5,864 bases of DNA from Bacteroides sp. (GCA_019412865.1 DXOJ01000629.1:971-6834); one strand, 5' to 3'. Positions 1-5,779 are shown, counted from the first letter of the stretch. Made by a program: numbers and translations. Notes: generated by a model from the letters alone, not told the origin.

Positions 1-1
1 T

Positions 2-37
2 ACGATTGCGGAAAATTCCGAAAAACATAAAGAGTAG
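2..37 (+). CDS. possible 3' end of an upstream gene (partial)
   Basis: From the left edge, one frame reads 11 codons (ending EKHKE) and then a TAG stop at 35-37. A second frame stops at 28-30, so the choice is uncertain. The hydrophilic, Lys/Glu-rich ending and the hairpin just downstream fit the end of an upstream + strand gene, but the fragment is too short to identify or to prove it is coding. Confidence 0.25.
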   Translation, partial: TIAENSEKHKE

Positions 38-68
38 CCAGTTAATCAGAATATATCTATTTATTTAT

Positions 69-94
69 AGGGTGCATCGGGAACGGTGTGCCCT
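69..94 (+). terminator. GNRA-capped hairpin with T-rich 3' side; terminator or leader RNA element
   Basis: Positions 69-79 pair with 84-94 to give an 11-bp stem closed by a GGAA (GNRA-class) tetraloop at 80-83. Three of the pairs are G-U wobbles (73/90, 74/89, 77/86). These would become A-C mismatches in the opposite transcript, so the fold is specific to + strand RNA. The stem is followed by TTTCTTTTGTCCTTT, an interrupted T tract. It could end transcription from an upstream gene, or act as a structured 5' leader or attenuator for the operon starting at 154. The interrupted T tract makes termination less certain than at the right-hand terminator. Confidence 0.5.
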
Positions 95-153
95 TTCTTT
101 TGTCCTTTACCTACACATCTTAAAAGCTCATATTTGCCTAAAAATAGAGCAAT

Positions 154-441
154 ATGAATGAAATATTAATTACTACAGTAATCAGTTCTATTTGTACTGG
201 TGGTATTACTTGGCTTTTTACTCTAAAATATACTAGGAAACAGGCCGAAGCTGATGCGATGCTATCCGTGCAAAACGTATATCAGCAGATAATTGAAGAT
301 CTTAAAACGGATCGGGTGGAGTTGAAAGAAAATATCAAGGAACTGGCGCTAAAGGTGAGTGAGAACGAACGGGAAATTAAAGCAATGAAGCCGAATCTTT
401 GCGGGCGGAAGGCATGTACACAAAGAATACCAATCAATTAA
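154..441 (+). CDS. small single-pass membrane protein with coiled coil; candidate holin or spanin partner
   Basis: This 95-aa protein has one hydrophobic segment (about residues 4-24), then a basic KYTRKQ (25-30), then a long charged helical stretch (about 28-78) with coiled-coil character. It ends in a short tail with a Cys pair, LCGRKAC (C83, C88), and RIPIN. The positive charges sit directly after the membrane segment, so the positive-inside rule predicts N-out/C-in with the coiled coil in the cytoplasm. I recall similar small proteins with a Cys-pair tail in Bacteroides phages, without assigned function. It begins 4 nt upstream of the next gene, a spanin-like lipoprotein, which suggests a lysis role. 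A holin is possible because the lysozyme here has no export signal. An i-spanin (Rz-like) is the alternative, but the predicted topology argues against it. The ATG at 154 is preceded by A-rich sequence rather than a clear ribosome binding site. Coding status is likely; function is inferred. Confidence 0.75.
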   Translation: MNEILITTVISSICTGGITWLFTLKYTRKQAEADAMLSVQNVYQQIIEDLKTDRVELKENIKELALKVSENEREIKAMKPNLCGRKACTQRIPIN

Positions 442-445
442 TTAT

Positions 446-991
446 ATGAAAAAATATGCTTTGTATATTGTACTATCGGGAGTCTTCCTTGCTAGTTGTA
501 GCCGCACAACAATCGATCACCGGAAAACAAATGAAACGGTATTGTCAGACAGCGTTAAAGCTCGCACAGATACGCGAGAGGAACAAGATAAGCAGCAGGG
601 ACATAGTACAGAACGTAATACTAGAACTGACGAGGAAAACCGCATCGTTATTAAATTTGATACGGAAAAGCCAGTTACGAAAGAAACAGGTTTACCGCCA
701 ATCAAAGAAATCTCTTTTACCGGTTCCACCACTAATCAAAAAAAAGAAGTTTATACGGAGATCGACACGGAGAAAAATATAAAATCAGTAATAAGCGATT
801 CAACAGCAGTAAATCGTAAGACTGATAAGAAGGAAGATATTAAGACGAGCAAAGAAATTAAGCCTTCGACTAATTTATGGAAGGCTTTGTTATATATCTG
901 CCTTATTGTCTTCTCCTATTATTTATTTGATGTATTGCGGGCACATTGGCCGAAAATAAAACAATTATGGCGAAGGGTATTCAAACTATAA
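446..991 (+). CDS. lipoprotein with C-terminal membrane anchor; candidate unimolecular spanin (u-spanin)
   Basis: This 181-aa protein opens with a lipoprotein signal peptide: KK, a hydrophobic core at about residues 5-14, and lipobox L15-A16-S17-C18, with C18 the predicted lipidated residue. After C18 comes SRTTIDHRK, which lacks the acidic run used as a surface-export signal in Bacteroidetes, so a periplasm-facing outer-membrane lipoprotein is plausible. Residues 19-143 are very hydrophilic and rich in Lys, Thr, Glu and Asp. A second hydrophobic segment (about 145-164) follows, then a basic tail (KIKQLWRRVFKL) expected to face the cytoplasm. An N-terminal lipid anchor plus a C-terminal inner-membrane helix is the architecture of phage T1 gp11, the u-spanin that fuses inner and outer membranes in the last step of lysis. 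The start lies 4 nt after the preceding gene, and the 3' end overlaps the next gene by 25 nt. The coding call is strong; the spanin role is inferred from topology and neighbours. Confidence 0.8.
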   Translation: MKKYALYIVLSGVFLASCSRTTIDHRKTNETVLSDSVKARTDTREEQDKQQGHSTERNTRTDEENRIVIKFDTEKPVTKETGLPPIKEISFTGSTTNQKKEVYTEIDTEKNIKSVISDSTAVNRKTDKKEDIKTSKEIKPSTNLWKALLYICLIVFSYYLFDVLRAHWPKIKQLWRRVFKL

Positions 992-1257
992 ACCTATATA
1001 CCGCTATCGAGCAGATGAAGCAAATTTCCGCAAATGGTGACACTTTTTCTATAACATTTAGAAAGTATGATCGTCAGCGGAGATCTGGCGGGGATTCGGT
1101 TAGGTTGAAATATGCTAGATTACGGCCTAAAACATCGGATGCAGAGATCGAAAATTCTAGCTATAAATTATTTCTAACTGATACAGAAACGGGCAAACCG
1201 CTAAATTGTTGGCAAATACTTGTAACAGAGTTCAACGGGATCAAAATTTACGTTTAA
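967..1257 (+). CDS. small phage protein of unknown function upstream of the portal-like gene
   Basis: I chose the ATG at 967, giving 96 aa that begin MAKGIQTINLYTAIEQMKQIS. A TTG at 946 would add seven residues but deepens the overlap with the spanin-like gene. An ATG at 1015 would remove the conserved-looking LYTAIEQM segment. The protein is soluble, has no signal peptide or membrane segment, and looks alpha/beta. Visible features are the N-terminal LYTAIEQMKQIS, a basic middle (RKYDRQRRSGG, then KYARLRPK) and a hydrophobic ending in FNGIKIYV. From memory, Bacteroides phages carry similar short proteins with an LYxAIEQM start and an FNG ending next to structural genes, but no function is assigned. 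It overlaps the preceding gene by 25 nt and lies 1 nt before the portal-like gene, so it is probably translated with both. Confidence 0.75.
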   Translation: MAKGIQTINLYTAIEQMKQISANGDTFSITFRKYDRQRRSGGDSVRLKYARLRPKTSDAEIENSSYKLFLTDTETGKPLNCWQILVTEFNGIKIYV

Positions 1258-1258
1258 T

Positions 1259-2611
1259 ATGGAAATCAGAAGAACAGGCAATTTCGGATTTATAGATACA
1301 GGGGAAGGACAATTAATTTCCTTTGCCATGGGGAAAGGCTGGGCGCCTTCTTCTATTAATTTTAGTAGGCCGGATAGTTGGCAGACTAAGAAAATAAGAG
1401 TTAATGGAATTGATATCGTGCCGATGGGCGCTAATAACGACTTACCAGGAGACGTACAGCGTTTACTAGATAATTTCTACGGTGGGGAAGGTATTATGGG
1501 GAAAATACAGGGCCTACAATGGGGGGAAGGCCCGCGTTTTTTTGAAGATGCCATCGACGAAGGAAATAATAAGTTTTATCGGAAATGGATACTAGATGAT
1601 AAGATCCAGGAAGATTTAGAGCGCTGGGATCATCGCGAGTTTATGTTACGATCCTTAGTTGATCTTATCCACATGCAAGGGTTTTGGACTAAGTTTATTA
1701 GAAACCGGGGGCCGCGTATTGGTGCGGCAGGTAAATTTCTAAAGTTGGAACATATACCTTATAAAAAATGCCGTTTTGAATATCCAGACGATAACCACGA
1801 CTTCCCGCAAAATGTATATGTAGGTGATTGGCCGTTTCCGGATCCTACTAAATTGGCTAAATATCCGGTTTTTAATCCAGCAGATCCCTTTAAGTATCCG
1901 GTATCAGTTGGATATTTCAATATCTATTCTTTCTGTAAAGATTTCGTAAGCACACCTCGTTTTCTTGGCGCTTTCCCATGGCTAGAGCTGGCCGGTACGA
2001 TTGCGCCATTACTGGCCGCTTATAATGCTAATTCGTCGGCCTTAAGCTTGCACATTGAGAGCCCGCAGGGATATTGGGATGCAGCGGAAGAACGAATAAA
2101 AGACATTTGCAAGCGTAAAGGTATTGCTTATTCCGCTAAAATGTTGGAAGACTTCAAAGATGAAGCGATGGAGAAGTATGCGGCAGGAGTTACCGGACGC
2201 CAGAACGTGGGCAAATATATGCACACAACCAAATTTTGGAACGCAGAAGCCAACAACTTCGAAGGCTGGACTATCACCCCTATCGACAAGAAGATAAAAG
2301 ATTATATCGAAAGCCAGATAAAGATAGCTAATAAAGCGGATGCCGCCGCCACTTCCGGCTTTGGACTGGATCCGGTATTATCAAACCTTATTATGGAAAA
2401 CAAGTTATCTAGCGGATCTGAGAAACTTTATTCTATAAAGGTATATAACGCCAGTGAAACGGCCATCCCGGATATGATACTTTGCAAACCGTTGATGCAT
2501 TATATTCGTGCAAACTTTCCGGGAAGTAAGACGCAGATAGGACTTTATCGAAGTATTGTCAATGCGGAAGAGAATGTCTCACCGGCCAACAGAGTAAAAG
2601 AGAATGCGTAG
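1259..2611 (+). CDS. phage portal-like protein
   Basis: This 450-aa soluble protein is the largest in the window. Portal proteins form the dodecameric ring at one capsid vertex through which DNA enters and leaves and to which the neck attaches. Supporting signs are an N-terminal PMGANNDLPGDVQRLLDN segment (about residues 55-72), resembling the D/N-N-x-LP stretch before the first helices of many portals, and a glycine-rich GGEGIMGKIQGLQWGEGP (75-92). The C-terminal third has GFGLDPVLSNLI followed by KLSSGSE (about 367-388), matching the portal pattern of a G-[VL]-x-P-x-L element followed by a Ser/Asn-rich, Glu-containing motif. Length fits the usual 400-550 aa. The gene starts 1 nt after the upstream stop (TTTAATATG) and ends in TAG. 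No terminase or capsid gene is present to confirm the call. The alternative is another large structural protein. Confidence 0.6.
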   Translation: MEIRRTGNFGFIDTGEGQLISFAMGKGWAPSSINFSRPDSWQTKKIRVNGIDIVPMGANNDLPGDVQRLLDNFYGGEGIMGKIQGLQWGEGPRFFEDAIDEGNNKFYRKWILDDKIQEDLERWDHREFMLRSLVDLIHMQGFWTKFIRNRGPRIGAAGKFLKLEHIPYKKCRFEYPDDNHDFPQNVYVGDWPFPDPTKLAKYPVFNPADPFKYPVSVGYFNIYSFCKDFVSTPRFLGAFPWLELAGTIAPLLAAYNANSSALSLHIESPQGYWDAAEERIKDICKRKGIAYSAKMLEDFKDEAMEKYAAGVTGRQNVGKYMHTTKFWNAEANNFEGWTITPIDKKIKDYIESQIKIANKADAAATSGFGLDPVLSNLIMENKLSSGSEKLYSIKVYNASETAIPDMILCKPLMHYIRANFPGSKTQIGLYRSIVNAEENVSPANRVKENA

Positions 2612-2640
2612 TTTTTCACATCAAATACACCACTAGAAAT

Positions 2641-3588
2641 ATGAAAATGATTTTTGATAAAAATAGTAATGGTACTGCGGAACTGGTCGAAGCATTGGGG
2701 ATGATTGACAGTGCAACCGATTTTTCAAAATGGAAACCTTATATTCCTTTGAGTGTTCGTCGGTTAACGACCATAGTAGGCCCGGAAGTTTACGAGAAAA
2801 CGTTGGATTTCTATTACTCCACTGAACCGGAGCCGGAAACAGAAGAAAAATATAAAACTCTTCTTTTGATGATGCAGCAATCTGTTGCACTATTCACCTG
2901 GCTAAAGATTATCCCTACATTAGATGCCCAGCACGGAAATACGGGACGTCAAAAGCGGATGGGGGAGAATGAAAAGGGGCTTACTGCCACACAGGAATAT
3001 AAAGACGAAATAAACATTCTTAATTTGGCCTATGAGTCTGTAGATGCTTTAATAGCTTTCTTGGATAAAGAAAAATTCGACTTCTGGATGAATTCAGGAA
3101 AGAAAAAAGCTATAAATAAGCTACTAATACGAAGTAAGGAAGAATTTGATGTTTATTATACCATTGGAAGCCATCGTCTTTTCTTAACGCTTGCACCGAT
3201 AATCCGGGAAATGCAGGATCGCTATATTATCCCGGTCATCACCCGAAACCGCTACGAACAGCTATTATCCGGCAACGAGCCGGGCGAAGGCTTTAACGAT
3301 GCGGTGTGCCGGCCTTTGGCTCTTCTTACTATGCAGAAAGCGGTGGAACGTTTGCCGGTCGAAGTGTTGCCCGATGGTGTCGTTCAGGTTCAACAGGCCG
3401 GAACTGTAAAAGAGAAAAGTAAAGCCGAAGCTGAAGCCAGAAAAGCAGTATCTAAAAGCCTGGGGGATGATGCGGGGAAAGATCTTGTAGCATTGCAGGA
3501 TTTTATCGCCGCTATCGAAGCCGAACCGGATGAACCGGATCTGTATTTACCTAAAGCAACTATACAGTCAAAAGGAATAACATTCTAA
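2641..3588 (+). CDS. phage protein resembling DUF6712 family; probable head or head-tail connector component
   Basis: This 315-aa protein has no signal peptide or membrane helix. Its layout recalls the DUF6712 family of Bacteroidales phages as I remember it; no search was possible. Visible blocks are an N-terminal WKPYIPLSVRRL (31-42), a mostly helical body, and a DAQHGNTGRQKRMGENEKG stretch (95-113) that looks like a flexible loop. A strongly helical middle ends in FLTLAPIIREMQDRYIIPVI (181-200), and an Ala/Glu/Lys-rich region (about 255-290) has coiled-coil flavour. The final third is acidic (AEPDEPDLYLP). The place directly downstream of the portal-like gene is where adaptor or neck proteins usually sit, but the length is greater than classic gp6-type adaptors. 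The ATG at 2641 is used; the second Met codon at 2647 would lose only two residues. A 29-nt gap precedes it, and the next gene starts 1 nt after its stop. The role is inferred. Confidence 0.7.
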   Translation: MKMIFDKNSNGTAELVEALGMIDSATDFSKWKPYIPLSVRRLTTIVGPEVYEKTLDFYYSTEPEPETEEKYKTLLLMMQQSVALFTWLKIIPTLDAQHGNTGRQKRMGENEKGLTATQEYKDEINILNLAYESVDALIAFLDKEKFDFWMNSGKKKAINKLLIRSKEEFDVYYTIGSHRLFLTLAPIIREMQDRYIIPVITRNRYEQLLSGNEPGEGFNDAVCRPLALLTMQKAVERLPVEVLPDGVVQVQQAGTVKEKSKAEAEARKAVSKSLGDDAGKDLVALQDFIAAIEAEPDEPDLYLPKATIQSKGITF

Positions 3589-3589
3589 T

Positions 3590-4393
3590 ATGCAAGAATT
3601 TACATATGATAATAAAACAAAGGAGATACCGGAGAGCCTGGAAGAACTTTCACCGGTTCAGTACTATCGGTATTTAGAACTTGTTTTGATGATGAATACC
3701 GGTAAGATATCCCCCTTTCAGATGAGATGCAAGCTTATTTCCCTGCTTCTTGGCATGAAGTGTAACTTTACGATATACAGAGAATCAATCATTAATGAAG
3801 TAAATGCGCAGTTGCATAAGGTAGATGTCTTTTTTGATATAACGGAGGAATCGGGTAAGGCAATTTATGACCCCCATATTAAGTCGGGCAAGAATCTTTT
3901 GCCGTCGTACAAGAATTGGAAAGGTCCGGAAGATATGCTCAATAACATCACCTTCGGTCAGTTTGTGCAGTGTCTTAATATAGCAAAGGAGATGGAAGTG
4001 GCACAAAGGGAGAATGATAACAAACAGGTAGATAGCTTGATGTCTGAATTTGGCGAAATACTATATACGAATACTGATTCCCGGACAGAAGGAAACAAGC
4101 TACCGCCTTTAGTCTGTTTCCATTCCTATATTTTCTTTTGTGCCGTTTGGGAGTTGATTTATACCGTGCCTATACCAATCAATGGAGAAGAAATTAATTT
4201 CTCTATATTATTTCAGGAACCCAATGGGGAAAAACGGGCGGACGATAAAACTGGGTGGACGGGGGTTGCTTATGAAGTGGCTTCTTCCGGTGTCTTTGGG
4301 AATATGAGACAAATAAATGAAACTCCTTTTTGGGATGTTTTGCTTTATCTGTATAAATGTAGGTTTGAATCTTTACACAATAAAAAACAGTAG
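3590..4393 (+). CDS. phage protein of unknown function, possible neck or tail-assembly protein
   Basis: This 267-aa protein is not firmly recognised. It begins with a short beta-like segment (QEFTYDNKTKEIPESLEEL) and then SPVQYYRYLELVLMM (21-35). This style of start, a small target value followed by helices selecting for 'what to do with the column', recalls tail-assembly-chaperone-type proteins, but that is a weak impression. NITFGQFVQCLNIAKEME (119-136) resembles an amphipathic helix. Residues 174-194 are hydrophobic but contain His and Glu, so I read them as a buried helix rather than a membrane span. The ending TGWTGVAYEVASSGVFGNMR and then TPFWDVLLYLYKC (221-257) looks like a conserved C-terminal domain. 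The gene starts 1 nt after the upstream stop (TCTAATATG) and ends in TAG, with one codon (GTT) before the lysozyme ATG in the same reading frame. Coding is clear; function is open. Confidence 0.72.
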   Translation: MQEFTYDNKTKEIPESLEELSPVQYYRYLELVLMMNTGKISPFQMRCKLISLLLGMKCNFTIYRESIINEVNAQLHKVDVFFDITEESGKAIYDPHIKSGKNLLPSYKNWKGPEDMLNNITFGQFVQCLNIAKEMEVAQRENDNKQVDSLMSEFGEILYTNTDSRTEGNKLPPLVCFHSYIFFCAVWELIYTVPIPINGEEINFSILFQEPNGEKRADDKTGWTGVAYEVASSGVFGNMRQINETPFWDVLLYLYKCRFESLHNKKQ

Positions 4394-4396
4394 GTT

Positions 4397-4822
4397 ATGA
4401 AAACAAGTGAGTCAGCGAAACAAGCTATTGGGACTTTTGAGGGACTGGAACTAAAAGCGTATCTGTGTCCGGCCGGTGTTTGGACAATCGGATACGGGCA
4501 TACAAAAGGAGTGCATAAAGGAATGCAGATAACCAAAGAACAGGCTTTGGCTTTCCTGTCTTCGGATTTGGCAGACGTCGAAAGAAATCTAAATGCCCGT
4601 TTCCCTTCTATCAGTCAGAACAAATTTGATGCTTTGGCAAGTCTTTCATTTAACATCGGGATTCAGGCATTCAATACTTCCACCTTATACAGAAAGGCTA
4701 AGGCTAATATCAATGAGCCTTCCATACGTGCGGAGTTTATGAAATGGGTACACAGTAAAGGTCGGGTATTGCCGGGACTGGTCAGTCGTCGAACATGGGA
4801 ATCAAACCTTTATTTCTCTTAA
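4397..4822 (+). CDS. phage lysozyme (glycoside hydrolase family 24), putative endolysin
   Basis: This 141-aa muramidase is predicted to cleave the beta-1,4 bond between N-acetylmuramic acid and N-acetylglucosamine in peptidoglycan. The GH24 catalytic block is intact: FEG with catalytic E15, eight residues, C24, five residues, then T30 in WTIGYGHT. This E-x8-[D/C]-x5-T spacing is the T4-lysozyme type triad, here with Cys in place of the common Asp. FDALASLSFNIG (77-88) and GLVSRR (127-132) are the other conserved GH24 blocks. Length is normal for the short, single-domain members. There is no signal peptide, SAR helix or cell-wall binding domain, so export needs a holin or delivery by the virion. 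It sits between putative structural genes rather than beside the spanin-like gene, so a virion-associated role is possible. The ATG at 4397 follows the upstream stop by one codon, with a weak TAGG before it. The family call is very sure; endolysin versus virion enzyme is not. Confidence 0.95.
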   Translation: MKTSESAKQAIGTFEGLELKAYLCPAGVWTIGYGHTKGVHKGMQITKEQALAFLSSDLADVERNLNARFPSISQNKFDALASLSFNIGIQAFNTSTLYRKAKANINEPSIRAEFMKWVHSKGRVLPGLVSRRTWESNLYFS

Positions 4823-4825
4823 GTC

Positions 4826-5269
4826 ATGGTAGATTTGCAAGAATATGAGGACTACTGGAACGGTATTCGTGAGCGGATTCCAGAAATAAAGAAAGTTATT
4901 CCGGCCACGTTTGAGCCGGACATGGGGAATCTTGTACAGGGGCTTAAGCCGGATGAACTTCCAGCCTTGTTTTTTATCATTCCCAACGCACAAGGGAAAA
5001 GTAGAGATGTGGACAACTCTTCGGAGTCTAATCTTTGCGTTATTCTGATAATGGATAAGACAGATCCCCAACGGAAAAAGGCTTATCAAGTGCAGAAGGA
5101 AACGCAGCTTGTAGTGGAGAAGATAAAAAAACAGATTCAAAAGGATAAGGCGACCGGATGCCATTTATTTAGGGATTTGGATTTATCCAGTCTGTCAACA
5201 ATCCCGGAAGCCGGTTTCTATGCAGTCTTTGCCGGTTGGAGTGTAGGTTTCCAATTTGATACGGAATGA
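4826..5269 (+). CDS. small phage protein, possible tail terminator or minor tail protein
   Basis: This 147-aa soluble protein is not recognised by name. It reads as an alpha/beta fold: an N-terminal helix (LQEYEDYWNGIRERIPEIKKV), a strand (PALFFIIPNAQG, 46-57), a strand (NLCVILIMDK, 69-78), a long helix (about 85-107, rich in Lys/Gln), and a final strand pair ending in FYAVFAGWSVGFQFDTE. Tail-terminator and minor-tail proteins of siphophages and myophages often have about 130-160 residues, this strand-helix-strand order and a closing aromatic beta strand, and they lie between the neck genes and the tail tube. That is the basis for the suggestion, and it is inference only. The ATG is one codon after the lysozyme stop (TAA GTC ATG), in the same frame. 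The stop overlaps the next start as ATGA, which indicates translational coupling. Confidence 0.72.
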   Translation: MVDLQEYEDYWNGIRERIPEIKKVIPATFEPDMGNLVQGLKPDELPALFFIIPNAQGKSRDVDNSSESNLCVILIMDKTDPQRKKAYQVQKETQLVVEKIKKQIQKDKATGCHLFRDLDLSSLSTIPEAGFYAVFAGWSVGFQFDTE

Positions 5270-5712
5270 ATGAGGACTTAATAAAGCAGGAGTTTATACG
5301 AGAGAAGGTAGAGAAGGATGTACGGGCAATATTTGAAGCACAGCTCCTGATTGCCCGTGAACGTGTCTATACTCGTACTAGATATTCCAAAGAAGGAAGA
5401 AGTTTCTATCAGGAAAAAGGCTTTGGCGAAACGCTTGATCGTGATAGTCTTCTTCTGAAAGCACTGGAATCCCCACAATATAAAATAGAAGCATCCGGCA
5501 ATGGAATAATCTCTACCTCTAATATTCCTTTGTATATGCGCTTCATGGATATGAAGCGAGTAGGGAACTGGCAGATTTATAACAGGCAGGTTTGGGGAAT
5601 ACTTTATAATAATACGATAAATGCTATTCGTTATGAATACGGGAAGCAAGTACGGGATCAGATTTACGCTAGATTGACGAATGCTTTTTCCGGTACAATA
5701 TCAGAAATCTAA
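5266..5712 (+). CDS. small phage protein, possible neck or tail-completion protein
   Basis: This 148-aa protein starts inside the stop of the previous gene (ATGA, 4-nt overlap), so the two are probably translated together. An N-terminal charged helix (about 2-35, LIKQEFIREKVEKDVRAIFEAQ) is followed by a basic, Gly-containing loop and DSLLLKALESPQYKIEASGNG (60-80). The most distinctive block is IPLYMRFMDMKRVGN with IYNRQVWGILYN (87-115), and the C-terminal helix ends in a Tyr/Arg-rich stretch. From memory, Bacteroidales phage genomes contain proteins with this PLYxRFxDMKR-type block. The arrangement of an Arg/Gly-containing loop, a Ser-Leu helix and a following aromatic segment resembles HK97 gp10-like tail-completion proteins in style, but I cannot confirm homology. 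It is the last gene before a strong terminator, so it probably closes this transcription unit. Coding is well supported; function is not. Confidence 0.72.
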   Translation: MNEDLIKQEFIREKVEKDVRAIFEAQLLIARERVYTRTRYSKEGRSFYQEKGFGETLDRDSLLLKALESPQYKIEASGNGIISTSNIPLYMRFMDMKRVGNWQIYNRQVWGILYNNTINAIRYEYGKQVRDQIYARLTNAFSGTISEI

Positions 5713-5743
5713 AGATTATGAAGAGTTGTAGTTAGGGCTGACT

Positions 5744-5779
5744 AAAAAGTCTTATTCTTTATTGAGTAAGACTTTTTTT
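5744..5779 (+). terminator. intrinsic (Rho-independent) terminator closing the operon
   Basis: Positions 5744-5757 pair with 5764-5777 to form a 14-bp stem with one T-G wobble (5755/5766) and a TTTATT loop (5758-5763). A run of seven T follows on the 3' side. The stem core is GTCTTATTC/GAGTAAGAC, flanked by A:T pairs. It lies 31 nt after the last stop. Because A runs precede the stem, it could also work in part for - strand transcription, but no - strand gene is seen. Confidence 0.85.

Noticed and set aside
99..136. Promoter before the first gene: TTTG at 99-102 with CATATTTG at 129-136
   Set aside because: The -7 element has a mismatch in its leading TA, and the spacing of 26 nt is longer than the usual 19-21. 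It is too weak to list as a feature.
3..159. Open frame running from the left edge to about 159
   Set aside because: It reads through the hairpin, has an unnatural composition and overlaps the start of the first real gene. It is not supported as coding.
456..782. A 108-aa open frame nested inside the spanin-like gene, considered as an embedded Rz1-like o-spanin
   Set aside because: It has no lipobox or usable signal peptide, is very rich in Lys/Arg/Gln, and the host frame already shows both anchors. It is best read as a shadow frame.
2609..2611. TAG stops (also at 4391) as a sign of TAG recoding, as in some crAss-like phages
   Set aside because: Reading through this TAG adds only about ten unremarkable residues before TGA. 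Most genes end in TAA, and no gene contains an internal TAG, so the standard code fits.
2633..2890. Antisense open frames (also 517-732, 2042-2224, 3785-4006, 4345-4536, 4802-5164, 5278-5649)
   Set aside because: All lie opposite well-supported + strand genes, lack recognisable domains and have no promoter or spacing logic. They are treated as shadows.
4382..4388. AAAAAAC heptamer near the end of the 267-aa gene, as a -1 frameshift site like that of tail chaperones
   Set aside because: The heptamer is in the wrong phase for the A-AAA-AAC slip. A -1 shift would add only about seven residues before a TGA, and the next gene is a lysozyme rather than a chaperone extension.
5718..5735. Mini-ORF MKSCS between the last phage gene and the terminator
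   Set aside because: It is only five codons, with no ribosome binding signal and no known leader-peptide arrangement.
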